64,000 nucleotides of DNA from Mycobacteroides chelonae (GCA_014204435.1 JACHLF010000001.1:248001-312000); one strand, 5' to 3'. Positions 18,896 to 27,708 are shown, counted from the first letter of the stretch. Translations and numbers: made by a program. The notes: generated by a model not told the origin, from the sequence alone.

Positions 18896-19848
18896 TTCGC
18901 AACGCCATCTCGATCTGCGCACTGCTCGCCCTCTTGGTCCTATCGGCGGTGCTGATCGGCCAGCAGGGAGTGCCATGGACGACTTCCAGTGACGGGCTGC
19001 AGCGGGTCACTCTGCAGGTGCGTGACTCTGCGGGCCTGGTGCCGCGGTCGCGCGTGCTGCTGCGTGGCGTCCCGATCGGCAAGGTCACTGAGGTCAACGC
19101 AGATGCACGTGGTGTGGTGGTCGAATTCGAGTATCCGCAGGCTGTGCGGGTGCCGGTGAACAGCGAGTTCCGGATTGAGAACCTCTCCGCGCTCGGCGAG
19201 ACCTACCTGTCCATCAAGCCCGCCGCTGAGGGCGGGACGGCCCTTGTCGGCGGGCAGCGTCTGAACGCAGAACCGAGCACCGTTGCCGGGACCATCGGCG
19301 AGGCGGCCGTCGCACTGACACAGCTTCTGGGGGGGCTGAACCCGGAACTGGTCCGGGGAATCGTCGACGAACTCAACTTCGCACTCTCGAATGATTCGGC
19401 GGCTCCCGTGCTGGGCAATGCCAGCCGCAACTTTCGGACCCTCGTTGCCGCGCGCAAGGACGATCTGTATGACGTGCTTGCCCTCACGCAAAACCTGCTG
19501 GACAAGCGTGATGTCATCGCGCCGTCCCTCACGGACTTCAAGCGAGTGGCCCCGAATTTCTTCGACAACATGCAGACCGTGGTGGAGGGCGCCATCGTCC
19601 TGCTCTATGAATCCGGCAAGTACCCCGACGACATCAAAAACGGGGCCGGTCAGGTACTCGGACGGCTACGTCAGTTCGTCACGGATATCGGCCCGGACCT
19701 CTACAACCTGACCGAACCACTGCTGCCGCCGCTGCAAGCCACGGCAGCGGCATTGACCACCTTCGATACGAGTCGACTGCTCGACAGTGCCATCGACTCG
19801 GTGTCGACGCCCGGGGCGTTCACCGTGCGTGTAGTTCAAAGTCGTTAG
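18892..19848 (+). CDS. Mce family protein F, last gene of the operon
   Basis: A 318-residue Mce protein with an N-terminal anchor ISICALLALLVLSAVLIG and an MCE domain (VRDSAGLVPRSRVLLRGVPI, then GKV). It lacks the long C-terminal extension seen in some F subunits. It ends the operon: the next sequence is a broken gene on the other strand, converging on it. No clear hairpin with a T-run is seen after the stop. Confidence 0.9.
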   Translation: MIRNAISICALLALLVLSAVLIGQQGVPWTTSSDGLQRVTLQVRDSAGLVPRSRVLLRGVPIGKVTEVNADARGVVVEFEYPQAVRVPVNSEFRIENLSALGETYLSIKPAAEGGTALVGGQRLNAEPSTVAGTIGEAAVALTQLLGGLNPELVRGIVDELNFALSNDSAAPVLGNASRNFRTLVAARKDDLYDVLALTQNLLDKRDVIAPSLTDFKRVAPNFFDNMQTVVEGAIVLLYESGKYPDDIKNGAGQVLGRLRQFVTDIGPDLYNLTEPLLPPLQATAAALTTFDTSRLLDSAIDSVSTPGAFTVRVVQSR

Positions 19849-19853
19849 GGCGC

Positions 19854-20447
19854 TCAGTACGGCCGGATTGATTCGGCCAACGTCTGCGCGGCGGCACGTT
19901 CGATTGGTGAGGACGCTGTGCCAGGCCACAACGCAAAGACGCGGTTGGTCTCGTACCCTGCGACCGCCACCCTCAGTTGGCTGCTTTCTTGTTGGGGGTC
20001 ATCGTATTTCGTCTCGTAGCACGGGACACGGCATCAGGAACGTGCCCATGTCGGAGGACAGCCGGATCGCAGATCTTCGATTGTTTGGGTATGACGGATA
20101 CGTTCCGGCGAAAAGCTTCATACCCAGCCGGCCCAACAGCATCACAGCATCGGGAGCCTTGGGATTGGTCAGCAATGTGGTGCCGTAAGTCAGATGGTCC
20201 CCACCCGAGCGTGTCCACGCCGACGGGATGATGAAACTGAACTTTCCTTTGGCGTCGTCGATCCTTCCGGCACTGTCGACTGGATGGGAGGGGGTGGCAG
20301 TGGCACTTCGGTGCCGACAATCCGAATGGTGATCGCGGCATGTTCACGGGCCGAGACCCATAGACGGCAGCGGTTAGGACTCTCAACGGCACCGCCAAAC
20401 ACAACAAGGGCCATTGCCATCACGCCCACCTGCCGAACACCCTGCAT
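19854..20447 (-). pseudogene. Remnant of an Apa / fibronectin-attachment-protein-like secreted antigen
   Basis: Three pieces in different frames match the order of Apa (45/47-kDa antigen) proteins. A signal-like N-terminus with a PLPPPPIQ proline run starts at 20447. After a frame change near 20278 comes RIDDAKGKFSFIIPSAW, then LLGRLGMKLF and RLSSDMGTFLMP, ending at a TGA at 19999-20001. The end piece reads FALWPGTASSPIERAAAQTL and then AESIRP, and stops at 19854. Apa has the same landmarks (GRIDN/GGFSF, LGRLDQKLY, LGSDMGEFYMP, WLGT..NPVDK, ALAESI). About 50 residues between the last two blocks are missing. The gene is dead. Confidence 0.75.
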
Positions 20448-20457
20448 CTGGAGTCTT

Positions 20458-21129
20458 CTAGCTTCCGGCGCGCAGCGCCGTGTCGACCCCACCGACATCG
20501 GTGATCCTCCAGTTGTCGTTCTTGTTGACGGTCACGGTGTACGTCGCAGTTGACTGGATTCCGTCAGGAGCTTGCGCGTTCTTGGTTATCACGCTGACGA
20601 AGCAGTTGACCACGTAGACGCCGTCGCGCTCCGAGCGGGTGGTGGCGGTGATGGGAGTGGGGGCAGAGGTCCATTGCAAGGGAACAATGATCTGCTCCAT
20701 GGACGCTGCAGCGTCTTTCAGTTTCTTGCTGAGTTCCGGTGTCGTGTTGGCGGTCAGCTGCTTGGTCCAGCCCGGAATGTTCTTGTAGTCCATCTGGGCG
20801 GCGCCCTTGGCGTAGTTCAGTGCAGCCTGTTCGGCTTGGCGGCGTGACGATGCGGCGTCCAGCGAGGTGGCGAGCTGGGACTTGGCGGCCCGCTCCGAGC
20901 GCCCGCTCTGGTGCCACATCCAACCCAACCAGGCGCTGCCCGCCAGCGAGAGCATCAGCAGCACCGACATCACCATGACATCCCGTCGAACCGAGAAGGT
21001 CAGCGCACGGCGTGGCTCTTTCCCAGGAGGCTCATCGCTGGTCGGTGAGATCGTCTGTCCTGCAGTGTTTTCGTCCGCGTCATCCAACTTTGTGGACACG
21101 CTGCTGCGCACCATGGTGTCAGCTTTCAC
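20458..21129 (-). CDS. Mce-associated membrane protein (Mam-like)
   Basis: A 223-residue protein with a charged cytoplasmic N-terminus (~50 residues), one transmembrane helix (MVMSVLLMLSLAGSAWLGW) and an extracytoplasmic domain ending in an NTF2-like beta region (YTVTVNKNDNWRITDVGGVD). This layout is typical of mce-associated proteins such as Rv0177- or Rv1973-like members, which stabilise Mce complexes. The GTG at 21129 is preceded by GGAGG. It lies on the strand opposite to the mce operon, across the Apa-like remnant, which is unusual because mam genes normally follow mceF co-directionally. Confidence 0.82.
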   Translation of the reverse strand: MKADTMVRSSVSTKLDDADENTAGQTISPTSDEPPGKEPRRALTFSVRRDVMVMSVLLMLSLAGSAWLGWMWHQSGRSERAAKSQLATSLDAASSRRQAEQAALNYAKGAAQMDYKNIPGWTKQLTANTTPELSKKLKDAAASMEQIIVPLQWTSAPTPITATTRSERDGVYVVNCFVSVITKNAQAPDGIQSTATYTVTVNKNDNWRITDVGGVDTALRAGS

Positions 21130-21264
21130 CGGGGGCCTCCACGGAATGTCTTGAGAAATTCTGTCTCGCTGAGAGTAGCTAATGCTGTGCTAATTTGTGA
21201 TCAATAGGACAAATTCGTACGTATGCATCTCGGCGGATAGAAGATTTGTCGTTCAGGGGCCCGC

Positions 21265-21552
21265 TCAGCCGGCCACGGTAGGCACGTCCCATTCGGCGTG
21301 ATGCACCGGGCAGCCCCGCTGGGCACCGTTGCACACATCGCAGCTGTCGCCGTCAACGAGACCAGTGGCTGCGCATTCTTCACAATTTTCCAGATTCCGT
21401 TCACATGTGGCGCAGATTCCGTCAGCGGGTGCGACTGAGGATCGTACGGCGGATTCGCCGGTCTGCGCGCCCCGTGACACGTGGTGGGACTTGGCCAGCT
21501 CCAGCGCGCGCCGGGCCGATTCCACGGTGACGTTATGCATGCAGTCTTGCAA
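21265..21552 (-). pseudogene. Orphan C-terminal fragment of an MpaB-type protein (cysteine-rich tail only)
   Basis: This 95-codon frame corresponds only to the last ~95 residues of the proteins at 2609 and 4096. It opens with NVTVESARRALELAK, equivalent to DDITLESAREALRQAR, and keeps the identical seven-cysteine spacing ending CPVHH (21298-21414). The oxygenase domain is absent. It starts 31 bp after the aldehyde dehydrogenase stop on the same strand, without a clear ribosome binding site. It is either a deletion remnant of a third paralogue or a small free-standing metal-binding protein; a remnant is more likely. Confidence 0.65.
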
Positions 21553-21583
21553 GAGGTTCTCGGAAATCTCAAGACGCCTTCCC

Positions 21584-23056
21584 TTACTGACGCATTAGTC
21601 GCAAAATGCCGGAGATGAGTCGGGTTGACTTACCCATGAACCGTGGTGCCATGAGTGGACTGAAGGACACCGGACCGCGGTACGTCATCAGCGCGCGGGC
21701 GTGGGAGAAGTTCTGAATGCTGTATTTCCCGTGGTAATAACCGTAGCCGCTATTTCCCACTCCACCGAATGGCATATCCGCGGTGGGCATCATGTGCAGC
21801 ATGAATTCATTGCAGTTCACCGAACCGGTCCTAGTGCGGTCGATCAACACCCGCTTGCGTTCATTGTCGGGCCCATACCAATACATTGTCAGTGGGGAAG
21901 GGCGTTCGTTGATGAAGGTGATGACACCGTCGATATCGTCGTAGGCATGGATCGATAGGACGGGTCCGAATATCTCGTCCTCCTCGATGGTCATGCCGGG
22001 CGCTAGACCCGTGATCAGGGTAGGAGGAATTTTCCTCGATTCCCGATCGGGGAGATTCTCGCGTTGCGGGATGTGCTGGTGGACCGTCGCACCGAGCTCG
22101 CGTGCGTCTTCGATGTGGTCGACTATTCGGTTGTAGTTCGCTTCGTTGATGATTGACGTGTAGTCGGGGTTGTTCAGTACCTGTGGGCAGGCGCGCCTCC
22201 AAGCGTGTAGGACGTGGGTGACAAAATCCGGCAGCAGCTGGGTCGGGACGAAGACGTAGTCCGGGCTCAGACATACCTGTCCACTGTTCAAGAGCTTGGC
22301 TCCGGCAATGCGGCGGGCAACGCGACCAATATCGGCGTCGTGATCCACGATCGCCGGATTCTTGCCGCCCAACTCGAGCGCGACGGGCACCAGGTTGGCG
22401 GCGCAGTCCCGAGCCACTTCGCGCCCGATTTCCGGTGAGCCGGTGAAGAAGAACGAATCGAACGGCAGCCTCGAAAATGCCGATCCCGGGCCGTATTCCG
22501 CGGTGATCACACTCAACTCAGTCGGATCGAAGTACTTGGCGATCGCCTGGGCCAGCACTTTACCGGTGCGATATGTGGCCGACGACGGACGGATCATCAC
22601 TCGGTTGCCGGCGGCGAGGGCACCCGCGGCGGGCACCATCGACAGTTGGATGGGGAAGTTCCAGGGCCCGGCGACTCCAACAACGCCCAGCGGGGTGGGT
22701 CTGATTTCCTGGGACAGCCCTATCGCGCGCCGTAGGGAATGCGGCGTCTCGGACTTGAGCCACTGTGGCAGAAAGGCGCGCAGCTCGGCGATTTCGCCGA
22801 CCGTGTACATGACGTCGCCCGCCAGCGACAGCGCACGGGACCTCGTGCCGAAGTCGGCATCGATTGCGGTTGCCAGATCTTCGGCGTGACTGGCCAGTGC
22901 TTCCTGTAGTCGCATGAGGCGATCGCGGCGGGTTTCAATGCTGGGCACGCCCTCCTGCAGGAAGGCGCTCTTCTGCGCCTGCAGCACGTCATCGAGGGTT
23001 GGCGCCGTCGGGTCGGTCGGCGAAGGTGTGGCCAGCGTGGGCTCAGTCAGGGTCAT
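21584..23056 (-). CDS. Aldehyde dehydrogenase, coniferyl-aldehyde-dehydrogenase type
   Basis: A 490-residue NAD(P)-dependent aldehyde dehydrogenase. Visible features are the cofactor segment GPWNFPIQL, the FFTGSPEIG turn, the glutamate in ELGGKNP, the catalytic cysteine in NSGQVCLSPDYVFV, and EIFGPVL. The SPDYV context after the cysteine and the C-terminal HGKYSIQNFSH are typical of the ALDH3/coniferyl aldehyde dehydrogenase branch. The ATG follows GGAGGACAG. It is the second gene of a minus-strand operon, nine bases after the acyl-CoA synthetase. Together they could convert an aldehyde to an acid and then to an acyl-CoA. Confidence 0.92.
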   Translation of the reverse strand: MTLTEPTLATPSPTDPTAPTLDDVLQAQKSAFLQEGVPSIETRRDRLMRLQEALASHAEDLATAIDADFGTRSRALSLAGDVMYTVGEIAELRAFLPQWLKSETPHSLRRAIGLSQEIRPTPLGVVGVAGPWNFPIQLSMVPAAGALAAGNRVMIRPSSATYRTGKVLAQAIAKYFDPTELSVITAEYGPGSAFSRLPFDSFFFTGSPEIGREVARDCAANLVPVALELGGKNPAIVDHDADIGRVARRIAGAKLLNSGQVCLSPDYVFVPTQLLPDFVTHVLHAWRRACPQVLNNPDYTSIINEANYNRIVDHIEDARELGATVHQHIPQRENLPDRESRKIPPTLITGLAPGMTIEEDEIFGPVLSIHAYDDIDGVITFINERPSPLTMYWYGPDNERKRVLIDRTRTGSVNCNEFMLHMMPTADMPFGGVGNSGYGYYHGKYSIQNFSHARALMTYRGPVSFSPLMAPRFMGKSTRLISGILRLMRQ

Positions 23057-23065
23057 CTGTCCTCC

Positions 23066-24739
23066 TTACGATTTCGTTTCGCGGGCCAGTCGGTCGGCCG
23101 CAGTCTGCCGGACATCGAGTTCGTCCAGTGTCGATTTGGTGACCTTTCCGGTCCCCGTGCGCTGGAGGTCATCGACGTAGACCACATCTCGCGGTACTCG
23201 TGATCGCGATAACTCCTGCGATACATAGGCTTTGATATCTTCCGGGCTGGGTCCCGGATCGTGGGCCAGCACCACATACGCCTTGAGCCGTTGGCCGAAG
23301 TCGGCATCCGCCACCGGCACCACCTTGGCGTCCTTGATGTCTGGGTGCGTCAGCAGTGCGCTCTCCACCTCTTCGGGAAAGACGTTCTCGCCGCCGGACA
23401 CGATCATCCCGTCGCTGCGCCCGATGACGAAGAGGCGGCCAAACTCGTTGAAATAGCCGGTATCGCCGGTCTTAAGCAGATTGCCCCGAGTCTCCTTGCG
23501 GCGGCCGTCGGTGTATTGGGGTGATGTCATGAAGCTCCCGACATAGATGTCGCCCACTTCACCGACGGCAGCTTCGGCCTCGCCCGCATAGACCTTCACC
23601 GTCACGCCGGTTGGTGGTGAGCCCGCCGACTCCGGGTCGGCTATCAAGTCGTGCGGGGTGGCGATACTGATGAACGCGGCCTCCGTCGCGCCGTACAGGT
23701 TATGCAGGACCGAGCCGAACTCGTCACGCACGGCCTCGACTAAGGCGCCTTCGAGACGCGCGCCGCCGGACCCGATGATGCGGATTGCCCCATGATCGAT
23801 GGGTGCGAGCGCCTCATGGCCGAGGGCGAGCAGCCTGCGGATCATGGTGGGCACCATGATCAATGCGGTGCAGCGGTGTTTGGCGATGAGTTCGACTGCG
23901 GAGGCGGCGTCGAAGCTCGGTTCAAGTACCAAGGTCGCCCCGAGGGCGAGGGCGGAGCCGGCGCAGATCGCCCCCCAGCCGTGGTAGACCGGCGGAGCGA
24001 GGAATACGACATCGTTGGGACGGAAGGGAATCTTCTCGAAGAAGCCAGCTCCGGCTGCAATGGACGGGCGTTGACCGTTTCCCGTGGTACGACTGCTTCC
24101 CTTGGGTGCGCCGGTACTTCCGCTGGTGAGAATGACCATCTGGGGCGTGTGTCTGGGGCGCTGCGGGCGACCGGCCGGTGTTTTGGCGATGAGGGCTGCC
24201 ATATCGTCATCGCGTCGACCGGGGGTGCTTCGCGCCGCCAACACTCGGATCACGCGTGGATCGAGTGCCCGCAGGCGTTCCTCAAATGTTTCGTCGTGGA
24301 TCAGCAGTTGGACACCCTCACGGGTGCAAACCTCGTCGATCTGCTTGCCACTCATGTCGGTGTTTATGGCGATCACCTTGGCTCCGAGCCCGATTGCGCT
24401 GAGCAGAGCGATGAAGGTGTGTCGGCTGTTCCGGGTCATCATGGCGATCACGGGGCGGTCGTCGCGTCGGAGTATCGAACGAAGTCCAACGCATGCGGCC
24501 GAGCAGAGTGCCCCGAGCTCGCGGTACGTCAGCGCGCCTTCGGGATCGATGATCGCCACTCGTTCGCCGTGGAGGTGACCCAGGATGGCGCCGCCAGCGG
24601 CGGGGCCGCTGTGGAATGCCTCTCTGGCCACCGCAGGAACCGCCCGCAGTGAGGGGAACACACCTGCCGATTTCAGCACACGCAGCCCGTGCCACTCTCG
24701 TGCCACCTCAGACCAGATGGTGCGGACGACACTGCCCAT
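23066..24739 (-). CDS. Acyl-CoA synthetase / AMP-dependent ligase (FadD-like)
   Basis: A 557-residue adenylate-forming enzyme. The P-loop motif ILTSGSTGAPKGS, the YGATEA motif, the TGDTGY aspartate and the hinge GGENVFPEEVE are all present, with the C-terminal lysine in RTGTGKVTKS. It should activate a carboxylic acid to acyl-CoA. It is upstream of, and nearly abuts, the aldehyde dehydrogenase gene. A 268-bp promoter region separates it from the divergent geranylgeranyl-reductase-like gene. The exact substrate is unknown. Confidence 0.93.
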   Translation of the reverse strand: MGSVVRTIWSEVAREWHGLRVLKSAGVFPSLRAVPAVAREAFHSGPAAGGAILGHLHGERVAIIDPEGALTYRELGALCSAACVGLRSILRRDDRPVIAMMTRNSRHTFIALLSAIGLGAKVIAINTDMSGKQIDEVCTREGVQLLIHDETFEERLRALDPRVIRVLAARSTPGRRDDDMAALIAKTPAGRPQRPRHTPQMVILTSGSTGAPKGSSRTTGNGQRPSIAAGAGFFEKIPFRPNDVVFLAPPVYHGWGAICAGSALALGATLVLEPSFDAASAVELIAKHRCTALIMVPTMIRRLLALGHEALAPIDHGAIRIIGSGGARLEGALVEAVRDEFGSVLHNLYGATEAAFISIATPHDLIADPESAGSPPTGVTVKVYAGEAEAAVGEVGDIYVGSFMTSPQYTDGRRKETRGNLLKTGDTGYFNEFGRLFVIGRSDGMIVSGGENVFPEEVESALLTHPDIKDAKVVPVADADFGQRLKAYVVLAHDPGPSPEDIKAYVSQELSRSRVPRDVVYVDDLQRTGTGKVTKSTLDELDVRQTAADRLARETKS

Positions 24740-25007
24740 AAACCCTGCCTCGCTCCTCTTGGGTACCCGGCAGCGCCCAGGCTCGCCGATGCAACAGAAT
24801 TTTCAGAACATATCACGACACTCGCGATCGGGGATGAAGTATCTGGGCGAATGCGAATGGATATGTCGAAAGAATTATGGATAAAACACCAGATAGAGCA
24901 GATTCTAGCCACGCAGGCCGGTCGCGTTCTCCGAATCTTGGGCCATTCTGAGGTAGGAACGTTTACAGTTCGACGTATCACGCGTGCATCTGCTGAGAAA
25001 GGACATC
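24740..25007. other. Divergent promoter region
   Basis: This 268-bp gap lies between the acyl-CoA synthetase gene (minus) and the flavoprotein gene (plus). The middle part (about 24790-24900) is AT-rich. A ribosome binding site GAGAAAGGA precedes the ATG at 25008. No clear dyad symmetry was found. Confidence 0.5.
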
Positions 25008-26366
25008 ATGGGCGAATCTTTGGTGGGTACCGAACCTGTCGACAAGGAGCTGAAAGCAGATGTCTTGGTGGTCGGAGCGGGCCCAGCGGGTGCTGCTGCT
25101 GCCTCCTGGGCTGCCAGGGCCGGACGCGATGTCCTGCTCGTCGATATGGCGCAGTTCCCCCGGGATAAGACATGCGGTGATGGATTGACGCCTCGGGCGG
25201 TCGCGGAGCTCAATCTGCTGGGGCTGTCGGAGTGGGTGCTTGAGCACCCAGTGACACCGGGACTGCACGTCCATGGTTGGGGCCGGGATCATCAGTTGCC
25301 ATGGAACGGTCGATCCTTCCCCAACTACGGAAGCGTGATCACACGCACTGAGCTTGATCACCGATTGGTGTTGGCGGCCGCGGAATCGGGTGCGCGCACC
25401 TTGTTCGGATACCGTGCGACGGCAGTGACTTTCGATGGAGACCGGTTGACCGGCGTTGAACTGAGGCCAGCATCTGAGGACGGTAGTGACCGACCCGTTA
25501 ACGTCTCAGCCCGCACAGTGCTTGTGGCAGACGGGGTTCGGTCGAAGTTTGGCGCTTTACTGGGCAGGCAGTGGCACCGCGAGAGCGTCTACGGGACGGC
25601 GATGCGTGCCTTCGTGCATACCAACCGGCCATCGGATTGGCTTGTCGCTCATCTTGGCCCGCCGATGCCTGACGGAACCACTCTGCCGGGTTACGGGTGG
25701 ATCTTTCCGCTGGGTCACTCACAGGGGAACGGGCACATAGACTTTGGGCCCGATCCGTTGGTCAATGTAGGTGTCATTGCCTATGGTGCCAAGGGTCACG
25801 AACTTCACTCGGGCCTGTTCCCGCTGCTGGATAAGTATGTGGCCGACGTCCGCGATGAGTTCGGGTTGCTCGGCTCGCCCATGCAGGTCAAGTCGGCGCT
25901 CTTACCACTGGGTGGTGCGGTATCTCACGTCGCAGGTCGCAACTGGATGTTGCTGGGTGACGCGGCTGGCTGCGTGAATCCCTTCACTGGAGAAGGTATC
26001 GACTATGCACTGGAGACAGGTCGATTTGCTGTGGAGCACCTCGACGAAGCCGACCACAGCGTCACATGGCCACACCGGCTAAATTATGAGTACGGGCCGA
26101 TGTTCGCGGCGACGCGACGGTTCGCGCGCGGCTTCTTCAAGCCATGGGCGATGAATGGGCTCGGTCAATACATCATGAAGTCGCACAGGGCAATGTCGAC
26201 GGGTATCCGGTTGATGTCCAATCTCGTGGGGCCCGCGGACAGGGATCTGCCGGTGCGGCTGGCGAGGGTCGGTGGTTCCCTTGCACAGCGTCAGGAGATC
26301 CGCCGCCCGTTTCTTCCGCCATCACATGAGTTTCCTCTGCTCAGTGAACCCGTGAGACGCCGCTGA
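25008..26366 (+). CDS. Geranylgeranyl reductase family FAD-dependent oxidoreductase
   Basis: A 452-residue flavoprotein of the geranylgeranyl reductase/PHBH group, which reduces isoprenoid double bonds or hydroxylates substrates. It has the N-terminal dinucleotide fold GAGPAGAAAASWAARAG, the family block FPRDKTCGDGLTPRAV, and the second FAD motif LLGDAAGCVNPFTGEGI. It is a paralogue of the core gene at 39236-40465, which is probably the menaquinone-side-chain enzyme; this copy sits in the accessory region. The ATG at 25008 is chosen for its RBS; the frame opens slightly earlier. Confidence 0.9.
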   Translation: MGESLVGTEPVDKELKADVLVVGAGPAGAAAASWAARAGRDVLLVDMAQFPRDKTCGDGLTPRAVAELNLLGLSEWVLEHPVTPGLHVHGWGRDHQLPWNGRSFPNYGSVITRTELDHRLVLAAAESGARTLFGYRATAVTFDGDRLTGVELRPASEDGSDRPVNVSARTVLVADGVRSKFGALLGRQWHRESVYGTAMRAFVHTNRPSDWLVAHLGPPMPDGTTLPGYGWIFPLGHSQGNGHIDFGPDPLVNVGVIAYGAKGHELHSGLFPLLDKYVADVRDEFGLLGSPMQVKSALLPLGGAVSHVAGRNWMLLGDAAGCVNPFTGEGIDYALETGRFAVEHLDEADHSVTWPHRLNYEYGPMFAATRRFARGFFKPWAMNGLGQYIMKSHRAMSTGIRLMSNLVGPADRDLPVRLARVGGSLAQRQEIRRPFLPPSHEFPLLSEPVRRR

Positions 26367-26370
26367 CTCC

Positions 26371-26442
26371 TCAGCTACGCGCAATACGTGCGCCATAGTC
26401 TCTGCGTTTGTCTATGGCGGCGACCAGAAGTCTATCGTCATA
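26371..26442 (-). pseudogene. C-terminal scrap of a short-chain dehydrogenase
   Basis: On the minus strand these 72 bases read 23 residues ending KRRDYGARIARS and a stop. They align without gaps to the last 23 residues of the dehydrogenase at 26881-27708 (KRKDYYARIARS), with 14 identities by eye. No upstream homology continues. This is the 3' end of a former duplicate gene, left behind the DUF2834-like gene. Confidence 0.65.
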
Positions 26443-26447
26443 GCAGG

Positions 26448-26828
26448 TTACGAGGCCGTATGTTCCTGGGTGGCCGTGTTGTGCTTGGTGTCATCTATCG
26501 AGTACTCGCGTAGCAGGAGGTACAAGGGGGCGCCAAAGCAAATACCTACCAAGTAGGTCGCTGGGAACGCCAGCCAGCCGCCTCGTACTCGATGGGTATG
26601 GGAGTCCCATTTTGCCCAGGTCAGAAAGGTGAAGGCGGTCAAACTGGCATCCGCCAATATCGCGGCCGCAGGCAGCGTCGGGACCGTGCCCTTCGCCGCT
26701 CGTTTCATGCTGTTCGTGTTGAAACCATTGTCCCAAAAGAACTTTCCGAAAATACCGGTTGGTGTCACGAAGCCTATGATTGTCATCGTCCAGAGCACCC
26801 GCCGACGTTTGCGGGCATGCAGGCGCAC
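26448..26828 (-). CDS. DUF2834-like small membrane protein, start possibly frameshifted
   Basis: A protein of about 126-140 residues with three hydrophobic segments. The C-terminal half resembles DUF2834 (ASLTAFTFLTWAKWDS ... FPATYLVGICFGAPLYLLLRE). The given start is an in-frame GTG at 26828. However, an ideal start lies upstream in another frame: TAAGGAGG, overlapping the stop of the dehydrogenase, then ATG at 26866-26868. That frame would join this one if the six-base C run (26852-26857 on the plus strand as G) had five bases. So the gene is either slightly broken, misassembled, or starts at GTG. It is translationally downstream of the dehydrogenase. Confidence 0.6.
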   Translation of the reverse strand: MRLHARKRRRVLWTMTIIGFVTPTGIFGKFFWDNGFNTNSMKRAAKGTVPTLPAAAILADASLTAFTFLTWAKWDSHTHRVRGGWLAFPATYLVGICFGAPLYLLLREYSIDDTKHNTATQEHTAS

Positions 26829-26880
26829 TTCTGCCAGAGATGCTTTCTCGAGGGGGGACGCTCGGCATATCTTCGCCTCC

Positions 26881-27708
26881 TTAGCTGCGCGCGATGCGCG
26901 CGTAGTAGTCTTTGCGCTTTTCGGTGTCGGAAACAAGGAACAGGTCGCGGTACAGCCGAGTCTTTAAGATTCGACGTTTGAGACGGCCCGGTACCGGACC
27001 CATGAGTGCGACGGCGCCCAATCCGATACTGGGATAGGCGTGAAGCTTTTGTGTGTGAATAACTTTCATGATGGTGCGGGCAACCCGCTCGGGGCTGGCG
27101 ACCAGGAAACCCGGGCTTGTCAAGCCGTCGATGAGTTCGGTGGCGGTGTGACTGGGCTGCACGGTGGAGACACACACATTGTGGTGATCCAGTTCAGCGC
27201 TGACGGCCTCGGTGAATCCGATCGCACCGAACTTGGCGGCGTTGTAGATCGCCAGCCCGGGCGCGGGAACGCGTCCGGCAATGGATGCGATGTTGACGAT
27301 GTGGCCCTTGCCGCGTTTCTTCATGCGCTCGGCGGCTAGTTGGGTACCGAGGATCATGCCCACCAAATCGATGTCGACGGTGCGCCGGATCAACTGCTCG
27401 CTGTAGTCGAGAAACGGGCCGGTCGGCATGATCCCTGCGTTGTTAACCAGCACGTCCAGTGGTCCGTTCTCGTCCTCGGCATGATCGAGAAAGGCTGCGA
27501 ATGAGTCCTTTTGGGTGACGTCGAGATGCATCCCGAGGACGCCCAGATCGGCAGCGGCCATCTGGACGGCATCGGAGTCGATGTCGCCGATGACAACCTC
27601 TGCTCGAGCGTCAACCAGCGCCTTGGCTGTGGCGAATCCGATTCCTCGGGCGGCACCGGTGATCGCGATGGTCTTACCTGCGGCACTGCGTCGGTAGGCA
27701 GATCTCAC
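26881..27708 (-). CDS. Short-chain dehydrogenase/reductase (SDR) 1
   Basis: A 275-residue classical SDR. The NAD(P)-binding TGAARGIG, the NNAG motif, and catalytic Ser-Tyr-Lys in IASIAGR ... YNAAKFG are all present. It has a C-terminal basic extension ending YYARIARS. The GTG start overlaps the stop of the upstream dehydrogenase (GTGA), so they are translationally coupled. Its substrate is unknown; it should oxidise or reduce a hydroxyl/carbonyl group. Confidence 0.92.
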   Translation of the reverse strand: MRSAYRRSAAGKTIAITGAARGIGFATAKALVDARAEVVIGDIDSDAVQMAAADLGVLGMHLDVTQKDSFAAFLDHAEDENGPLDVLVNNAGIMPTGPFLDYSEQLIRRTVDIDLVGMILGTQLAAERMKKRGKGHIVNIASIAGRVPAPGLAIYNAAKFGAIGFTEAVSAELDHHNVCVSTVQPSHTATELIDGLTSPGFLVASPERVARTIMKVIHTQKLHAYPSIGLGAVALMGPVPGRLKRRILKTRLYRDLFLVSDTEKRKDYYARIARS

